A DNA stretch of 64,000 nt from Alkalimarinus alittae (GTDB lineage Bacteria; Pseudomonadota; Gammaproteobacteria; Pseudomonadales; Oleiphilaceae), in contig NZ_CP100390.1 in the NCBI RefSeq assembly GCF_026016465.1, positions 4,033,078 to 4,097,077 on the forward strand, written 5' to 3'. Shown here in pieces: positions 54,050 to 64,000 of the stretch. The notes under the pieces were generated by a model. It saw nothing but the letters and a program-made list of their open reading frames with translations. It did not search any database and was not told the DNA's origin. Every line of letters starts with the position of its first letter. Positions within the stretch are counted from its first letter, which is position 1. The translations under genes were made by a program, and so were the position numbers.

Positions 54050-55162
54050 TCAACAAACCTCTTGATAAGCCCACTCTAACCAAGGCATTAACGCCTCAAG
54101 ATCACTCGCCTCAACGGTACTACCACACCAAATCCGCAAGCCAGCCGGCGCATCTCGGTAAGCGCCAATATCAAACGCGACACCTTCATCTTCTAATAAT
54201 TTAGCCAACTGCTTAGTTTGCGCCTCGGTTAAATCTAAGGTTAAGCAAACACTGGTGTTTGAGCGAATTTCAGGGGTTGCCGCCAAAAAGTGAATCCAGT
54301 TGTTTTTCTCAACAAACGCTTCAAGAACCGCTAAGTTACTGCGAGACTTTTCAATACAGGCTGACACACCGCCGATATCAACCACCCAATCTAATGCATC
54401 TAAATAATCAACCACACATAACATTGAGGGGGTGTTAATCGTCGCGCCTTCAAAAATACCTTCGATCAACTTACCGCCTTTGGTTAATCTAAATATTTTA
54501 GGCAGAGGCCAAGTCGGTGTATAAGATTCCAAGCGCTCAACAGCTTTCGGGCTTAGGATTAGCATGCCATGCGCGCCTTCACCGCCTAATACTTTTTGCC
54601 AGCTAAAGGTGATGACATCCAGCTTTTCCCACGGCATTTCCATCGCAAATACGGCCGATGTCGCATCGCAGAAAGTTAAACCTTCACGACTATCGCTAAT
54701 CCAATCAGCATTGGGCACTTTCACGCCAGAGGTGGTGCCGTTCATGGTAAAGATAATGTCGTGAGCAGGGTTAGCTTGGCTCATATCTGGCAACTGGCCG
54801 TAATCAGCAATATAACTGTTAACGTTGTCTAGTTTGAGCTGCTTAACAATATCGGTGTGCCATTCTTTACCAAACGACTCCCATGCAAATACATCAACAG
54901 GTCGCGCACCCAACATCGACCACATGGCCATTTCCATAGCACCCGTATCTGACGCCGGCACAACACCGACACGATAGCCTTCTGGCAGGCCCAATATCTT
55001 GGCCGTATCGAAACAAGCACGTTCTAATGCAGCCTTACCAACTTTAGCGCGATGCGAACGACCCAGTGTCGAAGTATCTAGCTGATCTAGTCGATAGCCC
55101 GGACGTTTGCTGCAAGGGCCAGAAGAAAAATTAGGGTTTGCGGGTTTGCTAGCAGGTTTCAT
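54050..55162 (-). CDS. serC: Phosphoserine aminotransferase
   Basis: A 370-residue PLP enzyme that transaminates 3-phosphohydroxypyruvate with glutamate to form phosphoserine in serine synthesis; it can also act in pyridoxine synthesis. It belongs to the divergent SerC group (TIGR01365-like), starting [13 protein letters not shown], with the PLP lysine at K190 in [10 protein letters not shown] and [13 protein letters not shown]-like NTPSML downstream. AAGGA lies six bases before the ATG. It stands alone, convergent with the DUF2058 gene and divergent from pgm. Confidence 0.92.
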   Translation of the reverse strand: MKPASKPANPNFSSGPCSKRPGYRLDQLDTSTLGRSHRAKVGKAALERACFDTAKILGLPEGYRVGVVPASDTGAMEMAMWSMLGARPVDVFAWESFGKEWHTDIVKQLKLDNVNSYIADYGQLPDMSQANPAHDIIFTMNGTTSGVKVPNADWISDSREGLTFCDATSAVFAMEMPWEKLDVITFSWQKVLGGEGAHGMLILSPKAVERLESYTPTWPLPKIFRLTKGGKLIEGIFEGATINTPSMLCVVDYLDALDWVVDIGGVSACIEKSRSNLAVLEAFVEKNNWIHFLAATPEIRSNTSVCLTLDLTEAQTKQLAKLLEDEGVAFDIGAYRDAPAGLRIWCGSTVEASDLEALMPWLEWAYQEVC

Positions 55163-55343
55163 TACAAGTCCTTCAATTTGAGATGCATGCAGATATAAAC
55201 ATCTAGACCATATTCGTCAAGCAGAATAAGTGAATATCATGCCGTAATCGCGTAAGCTTACAAGCATTAAATAGCCTTGATAGGTAATTTTTCTTCCATC
55301 AAGGCCATGCTTATTTAGTTTATGCCGTACACAAGGATGCAAC

Positions 55344-56993
55344 ATGTCTCAACACCCTTTGGCTGGTCAGCCTGTTCCAGATGAAATGCTTATTAATGTA
55401 CCCCGCCTGATAAGCGCTTATTATTCAGATCAACCTAACCTAGAAAACCCTGATGAATTAGTCGCCTTTGGTACATCGGGCCATAGAGGCAGCGCCTTTA
55501 AGCGAAGCTTTAATGAAAGCCATATTTTAGCGATCACCCAAGCGGTTTGCGAGCACCGTGCTGCCAATGGTATCAACGGGCCTCTTTTTATGGGCATGGA
55601 TACCCATGCGCTATCAGAGCCGGCATTAATTTCAGCCGTAGAAGTATTCGCAGCTAACCAAGTCAACGTGATGATTCAGGCGGGTCGAGGTTACACCCCT
55701 ACGCCGGTTATTTCACATGCCATACTGGCTTACAATGCCGATGACAGTCATGCTGAATTAGCCGATGGCGTCGTCATAACGCCTTCTCATAACCCTCCTG
55801 AAGATGGCGGCTTTAAGTACAACCCGCCCAATGGAGGCCCTGCCGATACAGATGTGACTCAATGGGTGCAAGATCGAGCCAATGAACTTATGGCAGGCGG
55901 CTTAAAAGAGGTCAAAAAAATCTCTTTTCAACACGCGCTAGACTCTGAATATATTACTGAATATGACTACATAAAACCCTATGTGGAGTCACTGGATCAA
56001 GTGGTTGATATGGCCGCTATTGCTCGCTCAGGGCTAAAAATAGGCGTCGACCCGATGGGCGGCTCTGGCATCGAGTACTGGGAGCCCATCGCTCAGCATT
56101 ACGGCCTTGACCTAGTGCTAGTCAATAAAAAAGTAGACCCGACCTTTTCATTTATGAGAGTCGACAAAGACGGCAAAATCCGTATGGATTGCTCTTCAGC
56201 CGCCGCAATGGCAGGGTTAATAGAGCTGAAAGATCGCTTTGATATTGCCTTCGGTAACGACCCCGATTATGACCGCCACGGTATCGTCACCAAAAGTTCG
56301 GGGTTATTAAACCCCAACCACTACCTTGCAGTGGCCATTGATTACTTGTTTAAAACTCGTACCCAGTGGCCTGCGACAACCGCCATTGGTAAAACCTTAG
56401 TCTCTAGTGCCATGGTTGATCGAGTCGCCAAACAGCTTGAACGCGAGTTAGTAGAAGTGCCGGTCGGTTTTAAATGGTTTGTTGATGGTTTAGCGAAAGG
56501 TCGCTTTGGGTTTGGCGGCGAAGAGAGCGCCGGCGCATCGTTTTTACGCAAAGACGGCACCGTGTGGAGTACCGATAAAGACGGTATCATTCTGAATTTA
56601 TTAGCCGCAGAGATGACCGCCGTAACCGGAAAAGACCCCGGCCAATTATATGCAGAATTAACCGAACGCCACGGCACACCGCTTTATGCACGCATAGAAG
56701 CACCCGCCAATCGAGAGCAAAAAGCAGCCCTTAAACAGCTCTCAACCGACCAACTAACCGCAGAAACACTCGCCGGTGACCCTATTGAAGCCAGCCTGAC
56801 TCACGCATCTGGTAATGGTGCAGCGATTGGAGGGCTGAAAGTAATGACCCAAAACGGTTGGTTCGCTGCACGACCATCGGGCACGGAAGATATTTATAAA
56901 ATCTATGCCGAGAGTTTTTGTGGGGAGGATCACTTACAACAAATATTGAAAGAGGCTCAGGTATTGGTGGACTCGGTGATTTCTGGGGATTAA
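55344..56993 (+). CDS. pgm: Phosphoglucomutase, alpha-D-glucose specific
   Basis: A 549-residue enzyme interconverting glucose-1-phosphate and glucose-6-phosphate. The phosphorylated serine is S148 in [12 protein letters not shown], the magnesium loop is [10 protein letters not shown], and the C-terminal phosphate-binding RPSGTED motif is present. Length and the N-terminal FGTSGHRGS fit the bacterial Pgm class. It supplies glucose-1-phosphate for sugar nucleotides and glucans, which links it to the NdvB-like gene at 8.6-11.2 kb in general metabolism. AAGGA precedes the ATG. Confidence 0.96.
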   Translation: MSQHPLAGQPVPDEMLINVPRLISAYYSDQPNLENPDELVAFGTSGHRGSAFKRSFNESHILAITQAVCEHRAANGINGPLFMGMDTHALSEPALISAVEVFAANQVNVMIQAGRGYTPTPVISHAILAYNADDSHAELADGVVITPSHNPPEDGGFKYNPPNGGPADTDVTQWVQDRANELMAGGLKEVKKISFQHALDSEYITEYDYIKPYVESLDQVVDMAAIARSGLKIGVDPMGGSGIEYWEPIAQHYGLDLVLVNKKVDPTFSFMRVDKDGKIRMDCSSAAAMAGLIELKDRFDIAFGNDPDYDRHGIVTKSSGLLNPNHYLAVAIDYLFKTRTQWPATTAIGKTLVSSAMVDRVAKQLERELVEVPVGFKWFVDGLAKGRFGFGGEESAGASFLRKDGTVWSTDKDGIILNLLAAEMTAVTGKDPGQLYAELTERHGTPLYARIEAPANREQKAALKQLSTDQLTAETLAGDPIEASLTHASGNGAAIGGLKVMTQNGWFAARPSGTEDIYKIYAESFCGEDHLQQILKEAQVLVDSVISGD

Positions 56994-57035
56994 TCGATGC
57001 GTTGACCTTGGTAAATTCTACGAACAATAGTCTAC

Positions 57036-57060
57036 AAGGGCAGGCAGTAGGCCTGCCCTT
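57036..57060. terminator. Hairpin after pgm
   Basis: AAGGGCAGGC / GCCTGCCCTT, a perfect ten-base stem with five-base loop. No T-run follows, so it may terminate weakly. Confidence 0.55.
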
Positions 57061-57209
57061 ACGAGTCCAAGACCAAAACAACCAACAAGACCAAAACAGC
57101 CCCCCAACAGCTTTAAATAAATATTGTTAAATAGACCACCGTTACCGGTGAATCTGGTAAAATCTGCATATTTCCAACACCATTTACTATTTGATAGGCA
57201 GTTCACAAC

Positions 57210-60053
57210 ATGCAATTTATTATTGGACAACGCTGGGTCAGCCATACCGAGTCAAAATTGGGCTTGGGTATTATTTCTGAAGTTAATGGCAGACGTATTA
57301 CAGTTAGTTTTCCTGCTGTTGGCGAAGAGCGTACTTACGCCGCCGACAATGCCCCCTTAAGTCGCCTGATTTATAACGAAGGGGAAAAAATCACCACACT
57401 GGATGATTTAACGTTTCAGGTCATTTCTGCAGAAGAAGTAGATGGTATTTACATCTATCACTGTGAGGACGACGAAGGTCTCTCACAGATTGTTGAAGAG
57501 CTTGATTTAAGTTGCTTTGTTCAGCTCACCGCCCCTCAGCATCGATTATTTAGCGGTCATTTTGATAAAAACAGAGCCTTCACATTAAGAATTGAAGCCC
57601 TTAACCATATCCATCGTTTGCAGCAATCTTCTGTTAAAGGGCTGCTTGGGGCGCGCACCAATCACTTACCTCACCAGGTTTATATTGCCAATGAAGTCGC
57701 GCAACGATTTGCACCGCGTGTTTTATTAGCCGATGAAGTGGGCTTAGGTAAAACCATTGAAGCCGGTATGATTTTGCACTACCAACTCCACACGGGCCGT
57801 GCAAAAAGAGCCTTAATTGTCGTACCAGACAGCCTTATCCATCAGTGGTTAGTCGAAATGCTACGTCGTTTTAACTTGGCATTTTCAATTTTCGATGAGA
57901 GCCGATATGACGCACTCACGCGCGCTAATAGTGACAATGAAGATGATATGTTCGAAGCAGACATTGACTCAATGTCGAACCCGTTTGAATCGGAGCAATT
58001 GGTGTTATGCAGCTTAGATTTCTTAACTGAAAACCCTGATGCAATGGCCCATGCCGTCGAAGCGTCTTGGGACTTGCTCATCGTTGATGAAGCCCACCAC
58101 CTGCAATGGAGCGAAACGGACGTCAGTATTGAGTATCAATGCGTTGAGCAACTTGCGAGCAACAGCGCCGGACTATTACTGCTAACCGCCACACCTGAAC
58201 AGGTAGGTATTGAAAGCCACTTTGCCCGACTTCGCCTGCTCGACCCTTCTCGCTTCTACGATTTAGAAAGCTTTAAGCAAGAAGAAGCCGGCTACCAGCC
58301 ACTCAATCAATTAGTGCAGCAACTGGTTGCGCTGCAAAACAATGATCAACCGATTAGCCCTGAACTACTTAAACAGCTAGCTGAGTTTACCGATATTTCA
58401 AACGCCAATGATATCGATGGCATCATTGCTCGACTGCTTGATCAACATGGTACTGGCCGAGTGCTTTTCCGCAACACTCGTGCAGCGATCAAAGGCTTTC
58501 CTCAACGTAAGCTTAATAGTTACCCGCTGCCTGTACCCGAGCTGTATCAAGGTCAGACAACCGGTATTACCGGACTATACCCTGAGGTAATCGTTGAACC
58601 TGACGACTGGATTCAAAACGACCCTCGTGTCGCATGGTTAGAAGCGCACCTTAAGCAACTCAAGTCTGAAAAAGTGCTCGTTATCTGTGCGAATGCCAGT
58701 ACCGCGGTGGCACTAGAACAATACCTTCAGTTACGCGCGGGAATTCGAAGCGCTGCATTCTATGAAGGGCTTTCAATTATTGAGCGAGATAGAGCCTCTG
58801 CCTACTTCGCTGAAACAGAAGGCGGTGCACAAACACTTATTTGCTCCGAGATTGGTAGTGAAGGCCGAAACTTCCAGTTTGCGCATCACTTAGTGCTATT
58901 TGATCTGCCGCTAAACCCCGACTTACTTGAACAGCGTATAGGCCGCCTTGACCGAATTGGTCAGACAGAGACCATTCAGATTCATGTTCCATACCTAGAA
59001 GAGACCTCTCAAGAGAACCTATTCCGTTGGTATCATGAAGGCATCAACCTGTTTGAGCAAAGCTGTTCTGTCGGACACTCTATTTACGAGCAGTTTGAGC
59101 TTGAGTTACTCGAGCAACTGCAATCAACAGACGGCGCAATTGATTCATTGATTACAGCAACAGCGGCTCACACCGAAAAAATGCGCGAATTACTGCACCA
59201 AGGTCGCGACCAACTACTTGAACTTAACTCCTGCAAGTTGCCGCAAGCAGAGGCCATCATTGAAACCATTGAAGAAGAGGAAGACGGCCCCTTACTCGAA
59301 GAGTTTATGATGCGGCTGTTTAACCAATATGGGGTCGACCAAGAACACCATTCTGATCACGCACATATCATTCGCCCCTCTGACCATATGTTTACCAGCC
59401 ACTTCCCTGGGCTCAAAGACGATGGTAATACCATTACCTTCTCCAGAGAAAAAGCACTCTCGCGAGAAGATATGGAGTTCCTAAGTTGGGAACACCCGAT
59501 GGTCGTCGAAACCATGGAAATGGTGCAGACCTCTGAACTAGGCAACGCAACAGTGGCCACTATCTCAGTTAAAGGCCTACAGCCGGGCACACTGCTGTTA
59601 GAAACCTATTACACCGTTAACTGCATAGCCCCTAAGCAACTTCAAGTAGATCGCTTCTTACCCATTACCCCTATTCGAGTCATGTCTGATGTTAATGGCC
59701 GTGACTTAGGCGCTGTACTACCTCATGAGCGACTAAATGGCATGTGTGAAAAAGTAAAACGTAACACTGCTCAAGCAATTGTTAAGCAAGTCCGTGGTGA
59801 TATCGAAAAAATGCTCGTTCACTCAACCACCACGGCTGAACAAACGCTACCCGATATTATTAATGCCGCGAATGAAAAGATGATGTCTAGCTTAAAAATC
59901 GAAGTGGATCGTTTAGAAGCATTACAGGCGGTAAACCCCAGCATTCGGGACGAAGAAATTAACTTCTTTAAACAGCAGATCAGTGCATCAGCAGACGCAA
60001 TCAACCGCAGCTCTGTGCAATTGGAAGCGATTAGAGTTGTTGTTACGAGCTAG
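57210..60053 (+). CDS. rapA: RNA polymerase-associated ATPase RapA
   Basis: A 947-residue Swi2/Snf2 ATPase that recycles RNA polymerase after transcription. The N-terminal beta-barrel (about 1-105) begins GQRWVSHTESKLGLGII. Walker A ADEVGLGKT lies at 174-182 and DEAH at 293-296; helicase motif GSEGRNFQFAHHLVLFDLP and QRIGRLDRIGQT follow in the second RecA domain. The C-terminal Spacer/polymerase-binding region runs to the end. Monocistronic; weak ribosome site. Confidence 0.96.
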   Translation: MQFIIGQRWVSHTESKLGLGIISEVNGRRITVSFPAVGEERTYAADNAPLSRLIYNEGEKITTLDDLTFQVISAEEVDGIYIYHCEDDEGLSQIVEELDLSCFVQLTAPQHRLFSGHFDKNRAFTLRIEALNHIHRLQQSSVKGLLGARTNHLPHQVYIANEVAQRFAPRVLLADEVGLGKTIEAGMILHYQLHTGRAKRALIVVPDSLIHQWLVEMLRRFNLAFSIFDESRYDALTRANSDNEDDMFEADIDSMSNPFESEQLVLCSLDFLTENPDAMAHAVEASWDLLIVDEAHHLQWSETDVSIEYQCVEQLASNSAGLLLLTATPEQVGIESHFARLRLLDPSRFYDLESFKQEEAGYQPLNQLVQQLVALQNNDQPISPELLKQLAEFTDISNANDIDGIIARLLDQHGTGRVLFRNTRAAIKGFPQRKLNSYPLPVPELYQGQTTGITGLYPEVIVEPDDWIQNDPRVAWLEAHLKQLKSEKVLVICANASTAVALEQYLQLRAGIRSAAFYEGLSIIERDRASAYFAETEGGAQTLICSEIGSEGRNFQFAHHLVLFDLPLNPDLLEQRIGRLDRIGQTETIQIHVPYLEETSQENLFRWYHEGINLFEQSCSVGHSIYEQFELELLEQLQSTDGAIDSLITATAAHTEKMRELLHQGRDQLLELNSCKLPQAEAIIETIEEEEDGPLLEEFMMRLFNQYGVDQEHHSDHAHIIRPSDHMFTSHFPGLKDDGNTITFSREKALSREDMEFLSWEHPMVVETMEMVQTSELGNATVATISVKGLQPGTLLLETYYTVNCIAPKQLQVDRFLPITPIRVMSDVNGRDLGAVLPHERLNGMCEKVKRNTAQAIVKQVRGDIEKMLVHSTTTAEQTLPDIINAANEKMMSSLKIEVDRLEALQAVNPSIRDEEINFFKQQISASADAINRSSVQLEAIRVVVTS

Positions 60054-60199
60054 AGCCTACCCAGAAATAACAGCCACTCGCCTTGTACGCAAGGATGACA
60101 AAAAGAGCAATTTAGGTATTTCTAAATGGGCACTAGCGAACTAACACGCTAAACTAACAGTCAAAGTTTTATTCGGACAATCAAGAGAAGCCAAGCATT

Positions 60200-60592
60200 A
60201 TGAGTAATGATCAGCTCCCAGAGATCAAGCTAGATACCGAGAACCTTTATCGCGAAGAGATGTTCACGGATCATAAAGTCGGAACACTGAGAAGAATGAC
60301 GCCCGTCACCCCTGAAGGCGAACTAGATACAAATCGCGAAGTACTATTTGTGGGTCAAGCGCAAATGATGACCCCTGCAGGCGCACTACCACTCAATTTT
60401 GAAATAGAAGCAGACTCATTGTCAGACGCTCTTAATAAGTTTGGGGCAGAAGCTCAAGCCTGCTTAGAACGTACCTTAGAAGAGCTTCGTGAAATGCAAC
60501 GTCAACAAGCTTCGTCAATTGTCGTACCAGGTCAAGGTGGTGGTATGGGCGGAATGGGAGGCATGGGCGGAGGTGGTATTCAGTTACCTTAA
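60200..60592 (+). CDS. Hypothetical protein with Gly/Met-rich C-terminus
   Basis: A 130-residue cytoplasmic protein. The N-terminal 100 residues include MFTDHKVGTLRRMTPVTPEG and a helical segment LSDALNKFGAEAQACLERTL. The last 25 residues are low-complexity GGGMGGMGGMGGGG, like the tails of some chaperonins. No family recognised with confidence. Followed by a strong terminator. Confidence 0.7.
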   Translation: MSNDQLPEIKLDTENLYREEMFTDHKVGTLRRMTPVTPEGELDTNREVLFVGQAQMMTPAGALPLNFEIEADSLSDALNKFGAEAQACLERTLEELREMQRQQASSIVVPGQGGGMGGMGGMGGGGIQLP

Positions 60593-60645
60593 TCCTGTTG
60601 AACTATCCAAATATGAGCTTTACTCTAAACCCGTAAGGCTCATTT

Positions 60646-60673
60646 AAAACCCGCTCTATTTGCGGGTTTTTTT
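60646..60673 (+). terminator. Rho-independent terminator
   Basis: AAAACCCGC / GCGGGTTTT stem with a seven-base loop and a run of seven T. Confidence 0.9.
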
Positions 60674-60776
60674 GAGTTTATAGTATTCATATAAGATGGC
60701 TGGTGATCGCCATGCCATAAGCAAGGATGGTTGTTTAGGTGTCGAGTATTTAAGGCAATGCTTTTGAGGTGATGTT

Positions 60777-62966
60777 TTGAAGGTTAGAGTACGCAAGTTT
60801 GCCATAGCACTAATCACCTATTTTTTAGGCGTTGTTGTTATTGCTTCTACCAGTTACTGGCTTGAGCGCCAGCGCTATATGGAAGAAATAGACGCTCGCC
60901 TGTTTGCCGCTGCCAGTAATATCCCCTCCATTTTGCCTGCCAATTTTCACGATATTGCCCGCACACCTGAAGCCATCTCTAAAGAACAAGACCAGCACAA
61001 CCTAGAATTAATGTCGCAGCATACTCGCACCGGCAACCTAACCTACCTTTATAGCTATGTAATGGTTGATGGAATGATTCATTTCACCACCTGTAATTAC
61101 ACCAAAAAAGATATTAAAAAAAATCAAATAGTTACTTACTGGACCGCTTACCCAGAAGGTTCAATTGAGTATTTTGACGCCATGACCGCAACCGAACCCG
61201 TCTATGTTACCGCCGGTGATCGCTGGGGGTTATTCCGCACGATTCTCATACCGCTTAAGTCACCAGGGGGCCAACCCTATGTTGCAGCGGCTGATATTGA
61301 TATTACGGTTATTGAAGAATCGTTAATGAACAAGGTGCTTTCGATTGTTGGTATCAGCTTAGTGCTATTTTTATTAGCCATTCCGCTGGTCCTTGCGTAC
61401 CGACAAACATACGCCGAAATGAACCGTAAGTTGGTAGGGCTCAATAACCAACTACAGTCGGACATTAATCAAGCAATGAAGCTTGAAGCAGAGTTGAAAG
61501 AAGCAACCCAAAAAGCGAACACCGCAAATAAAATAAAAAGTCAGTTTTTAGCCAATATGAGTCATGAATTGCGTACCCCTATTAATGGGGTTATCGGCAT
61601 GAACTAGCTGTTGCTCGACACTCAACTCTCAGCCGAACAACGCGAATATACCCGATTGGGAAGCAAAAGCGCGAAGGTGTTGCTTGATACTATTAATCAG
61701 ATACTCGACTTAGCAGCGATTGAGGATGGGGGCCTGGTTACTAAGCCAGAACCTATAGAGACTACAGCTTTCTTTGACGATATCATTGAGATGTTTGCAT
61801 CTCAAATTGCAGAAAAGTGCCTAGACCTGACGCTTCAGCTCTCCCCAGAGATTCCGGCTGAAATCAATGTTGACCCCGTTCGATTAAGGCAAGTATTAAT
61901 CAATTTAATAGCCAATGCCGTTAAATTTACCCAAAAAGGCGGCGTTCAAGTATCGCTTTACTGGCGAGAAGGGGTGCTATCCGGCACGGTTATCGATAAC
62001 GGTATTGGCATTCCCCAAGACGCTCAAAAAAGAATATTTGAGACCTTTCAGCAAGTCGATAACTCTTCTACGCGCCAATATGGAGGAACCGGGTTAGGAC
62101 TGCCTATTTCTCAGCAAATCTGTCGAGCAATGAACGGTGAACTTCAACTAAAAGCATCTGACTCTAGCGGCTCAGTGTTTAAATTTTATGTATCTGCGCC
62201 TGCAGCCTCAAGTATTGATATTACGCCAGCCGCTCTTCTAAGAGAGTCAAAGGTTCTGGTATATACAGCGTCATTCTCACTATGGGCTTGGCTAGAGCAT
62301 GAGTATAAATCTGATGCCCTAACGTGCCAGCACGTGACCACTACTGAAGAGGCTTTAATGGCTATCAAGGATGCTAGCCTAGTGCTAGTTGATGCCGCGG
62401 TTGGTACCTCAGAATTAAACACGCTAAAATCGTTTATGAATACAACCTCCCAACGATGTGTATGGATAGCATGGCCAGGTCAGCCACTCACATCCGAGCT
62501 TGCGCGTCATATTCAGGTACTCAACAAGCCATTGACACGAACCCGCTTATCTAACCTATATTCGACCGTCAGTGAAGAGTCACCCACCGGCGCTTACAGC
62601 CTTTCGGGTCAAATACTCATCGTTGACGATAACCCCGTAAACCTCAAGGCGATGGGGAATCAAATTAAAAGTACTGGGCTTGATATTTATCTGGTACAAA
62701 ACGGAGCAGATGCTGTTGTTGCCTGCCAGCATCACTCGTTTGATTTAATTCTTATGGACATCCAAATGCCGGTCATGGATGGGCTAGAAGCCACACGGCG
62801 CATTAGAGCAACGCTAGGAGACCAAGCGCCTCCTATTGTGGGTGTTTCAGCCCATGTTTCAAAAGTAGACATAGCCAAAGCAGAGCAGGCAGGTATGGCA
62901 AGCTATTTGTGTAAGCCGGTCACCAAAGAAACCCTATTAAATAAAATAACTGAATATCTGACGTAA
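60777..62966 (+). pseudogene. Hybrid sensor histidine kinase split by an in-frame TAG
   Basis: One continuous frame of about 729 codons, broken only by TAG at 61605-61607 (codon 277); the parts are 60777-61607 and 61611-62966. Order: TM1 at about 8-26; periplasmic sensor to about 185; TM2 at about 187-207; HisKA with phospho-His H263 in [14 protein letters not shown]; the stop; then HATPase_c with N-box (LINLIANAVKFT) and G-box (GGTGLGLPIS); and a C-terminal receiver with phospho-Asp in LMDIQMPVMDG. The stop lies just after the phosphorylation motif where homologues often have Glu (GMxELLL), so a single GAG-to-TAG change could explain it. The start is TTG with GAGG upstream. Truncated, the first half cannot bind ATP. 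Confidence 0.85.
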
Positions 62967-63072
62967 ACTGCACGGGCTATACTGGTAGACGGCTACACCG
63001 CTGATAACGAGTGTAGCATTCAGTGTTTGTGTCTTTTCGGGTTAATGGGCCGGCAAACGTTATTATCCTAGC

Positions 63073-63111
63073 GTCGGGATGCCAGAAGTACGCTCATGAG
63101 CGATTCCCGAC
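63073..63111. repeat. Palindromic repeat-like element
   Basis: Arms GTCGGGA and TCCCGAC enclose a second palindrome CGCTCATGAGCG (63091-63102). Resembles intergenic REP elements. No other copy was noticed in this window. Confidence 0.5.
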
Positions 63112-63218
63112 CTACAGGGGCGGATAGAACATACAGCGGTATTTACCCCAACGCAGACTCCTTCGTTGCAGCACCTGCAGATATAAGCATTATAAAGCTA
63201 ATAGGTCGTGAATAAAAA

Positions 63219-64000
63219 ATGTCCGAATTAAACATTCAGTTTCTAAGCAGCCTGTTAGAGATACCCTCTGACCAATGGAACGCATTAAATCATACTGGCA
63301 ACCCGTTTTTAAAATATGAGTTTCTACTCGCGCTAGAAACATCAGGCAGCGTTTCTGCCGCAACGGGTTGGCAGCCTAGCCATCTAACTGCACGTAATAA
63401 AGACCAACAGCTAGTCGCCGTCATGCCGTCCTATATCAAGCAGCATTCTTATGGTGAATATGTGTTTGATTGGTCGTGGGCAGACGCCTATAGCCATTAC
63501 GGGCTTAATTATTACCCCAAGCTGTTATCTGCCATTCCGTTTACGCCTTCAGTAGGGCCACGTTTATTAGCAGGGCCTATCGAGCCGCAGCGCGATACCG
63601 CCCAGCTCATGTTTGATGCCGTCAGAGCGTATGCCGATAAAAAAAGCTTATCCTCTTGGCATTTGTTGTTTCCAGACCCGCCGAGCCTAGCCGCTCTGAA
63701 CGATAACCACTTGATGGTTAGACAGGGTTGTCAATTTCAATGGCGTAACCAGGCGGAGAACGAGACAGCCGACACGATGTTTACCTCATTTGATCATTTT
63801 CTTAATCAAATGACGTCGAGAAAACGAAAAAACATCAAAAAAGAGCGACTTCAGGTTAGCAACCAAAGCATTCGATTTGTGCATTTCGAAGGTAAAGAGA
63901 TCACTCAAGAGGCCTTAGGTCAGTTTTATCTATTCTATCATGCGACCTACCTAAAACGTGGGCAGCAGGGTTATCTCAATCAATCATTTTTTCAACAGAT
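63219..64000 (+). CDS. FemAB-like GNAT-fold acyltransferase (COG3146/DUF482), cut by window end
   Basis: About 260 residues are visible; the 3' end lies beyond base 64000. It starts MSELNIQFLSSLLEIPSDQWN. The TSRKRKNIKKERLQV segment and FYLFYHATYLKRGQQGYLNQSFF match the FemAB_like/DUF482 group, predicted N-acyltransferases of the GNAT fold. Substrate unknown. The ATG at 63219 is the first in this frame; the ribosome site is weak. Confidence 0.8.
   Translation, partial: MSELNIQFLSSLLEIPSDQWNALNHTGNPFLKYEFLLALETSGSVSAATGWQPSHLTARNKDQQLVAVMPSYIKQHSYGEYVFDWSWADAYSHYGLNYYPKLLSAIPFTPSVGPRLLAGPIEPQRDTAQLMFDAVRAYADKKSLSSWHLLFPDPPSLAALNDNHLMVRQGCQFQWRNQAENETADTMFTSFDHFLNQMTSRKRKNIKKERLQVSNQSIRFVHFEGKEITQEALGQFYLFYHATYLKRGQQGYLNQSFFQQ

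Noticed and set aside
57066-57100. Direct repeat AAGACCAAAACA
   Set aside because: Short, A-rich and local; no evidence of function.
60055-60110. Possible REP copy (CCAGAAATAA...GGATGACAA)
   Set aside because: Shares only a few short words with the palindrome at 25089-25157 and forms no matching fold.
1-64000. CRISPR arrays, tRNA/rRNA genes, prophage or conjugative modules
   Set aside because: No regularly spaced repeats, cloverleaf-like stretches with CCA ends, phage structural genes, integrases or transposases were recognised.

Overview
The window looks like chromosomal DNA from a marine, heterotrophic gammaproteobacterium of moderate GC content (an Oceanospirillales/Pseudomonadales-like lineage). 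This is inferred from gene content: speA/speE polyamine genes, a cobU-cobT-cobC block, an aapJQMP amino-acid ABC transporter, RapA, a CsdA-type helicase beside a CspA-type gene, a SlyD-type FKBP, YheU, YaiL/DUF2058, YaiE/PpnP, a LapG-type protease and a PEP-CTERM protein. I cannot name the genus. I see no rRNA, tRNA, CRISPR array, prophage, insertion sequence or plasmid function. It is mostly ordinary core and accessory chromosome, with several short dispersed palindromic repeats.

Layout. 1-4.7 kb: divergent speE (cut by the window edge) and speA, then a metaxin-like GST and an AraC-type regulator. 4.9-7.3 kb: late cobalamin genes cobU, cobT and cobC, without cobS. 7.4-13.7 kb: a class V aminotransferase, a large GH17-GT2 beta-glucan protein (NdvB-like), a three-hairpin RNA candidate and a 607-residue acyl-CoA dehydrogenase. 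13.7-20.2 kb: Nudix hydrolase, TcdA, a CPA-type antiporter, a Gln/Asn-rich protein, an MDR oxidoreductase, TapT/DTW and a GNAT protein. 20.2-25.1 kb: the aap operon behind a candidate sigma-54 promoter, then a VOC protein. 25.3-33.4 kb: an MFS carrier with a long helical tail, DksA/TraR zinc finger, AlbA_2 and DUF695 proteins, PEP-CTERM, CBS, YbfF-like esterase, DUF1722 protein and YjdF.

33.4-42.8 kb: PilZ, two near-identical cold-shock proteins, a metallo-hydrolase/LysR pair, PpnP, a tandem thioredoxin-fold protein, an acyltransferase with a C-terminal winged-helix-like tail, the DEAD-box helicase, SlyD and UPF0178. 42.8-46.9 kb: a tight hydrolase-CinA-hydrolase operon, a hypothetical protein and LapG. 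47-53.9 kb: a 58-codon small gene, DCC protein, a dienoyl-CoA-isomerase-type crotonase, YheU, SDR, an orphan spermidine-synthase-like protein and DUF2058. 54-64 kb: SerC, Pgm, RapA, a hybrid histidine kinase split by one in-frame TAG, and the start of a FemAB-like acyltransferase that runs off the end.

The most interesting items are the structured RNA candidate near 11.45-11.55 kb, the amber-interrupted kinase at 60.8-63.0 kb, the dispersed palindromic repeats, the MFS and acyltransferase proteins with unusual C-terminal extensions, and the sigma-54-type promoter before aapJ. I did not find convincing evidence for a completely new multi-gene system. All functional calls rest on motifs read by eye, not on database searches.
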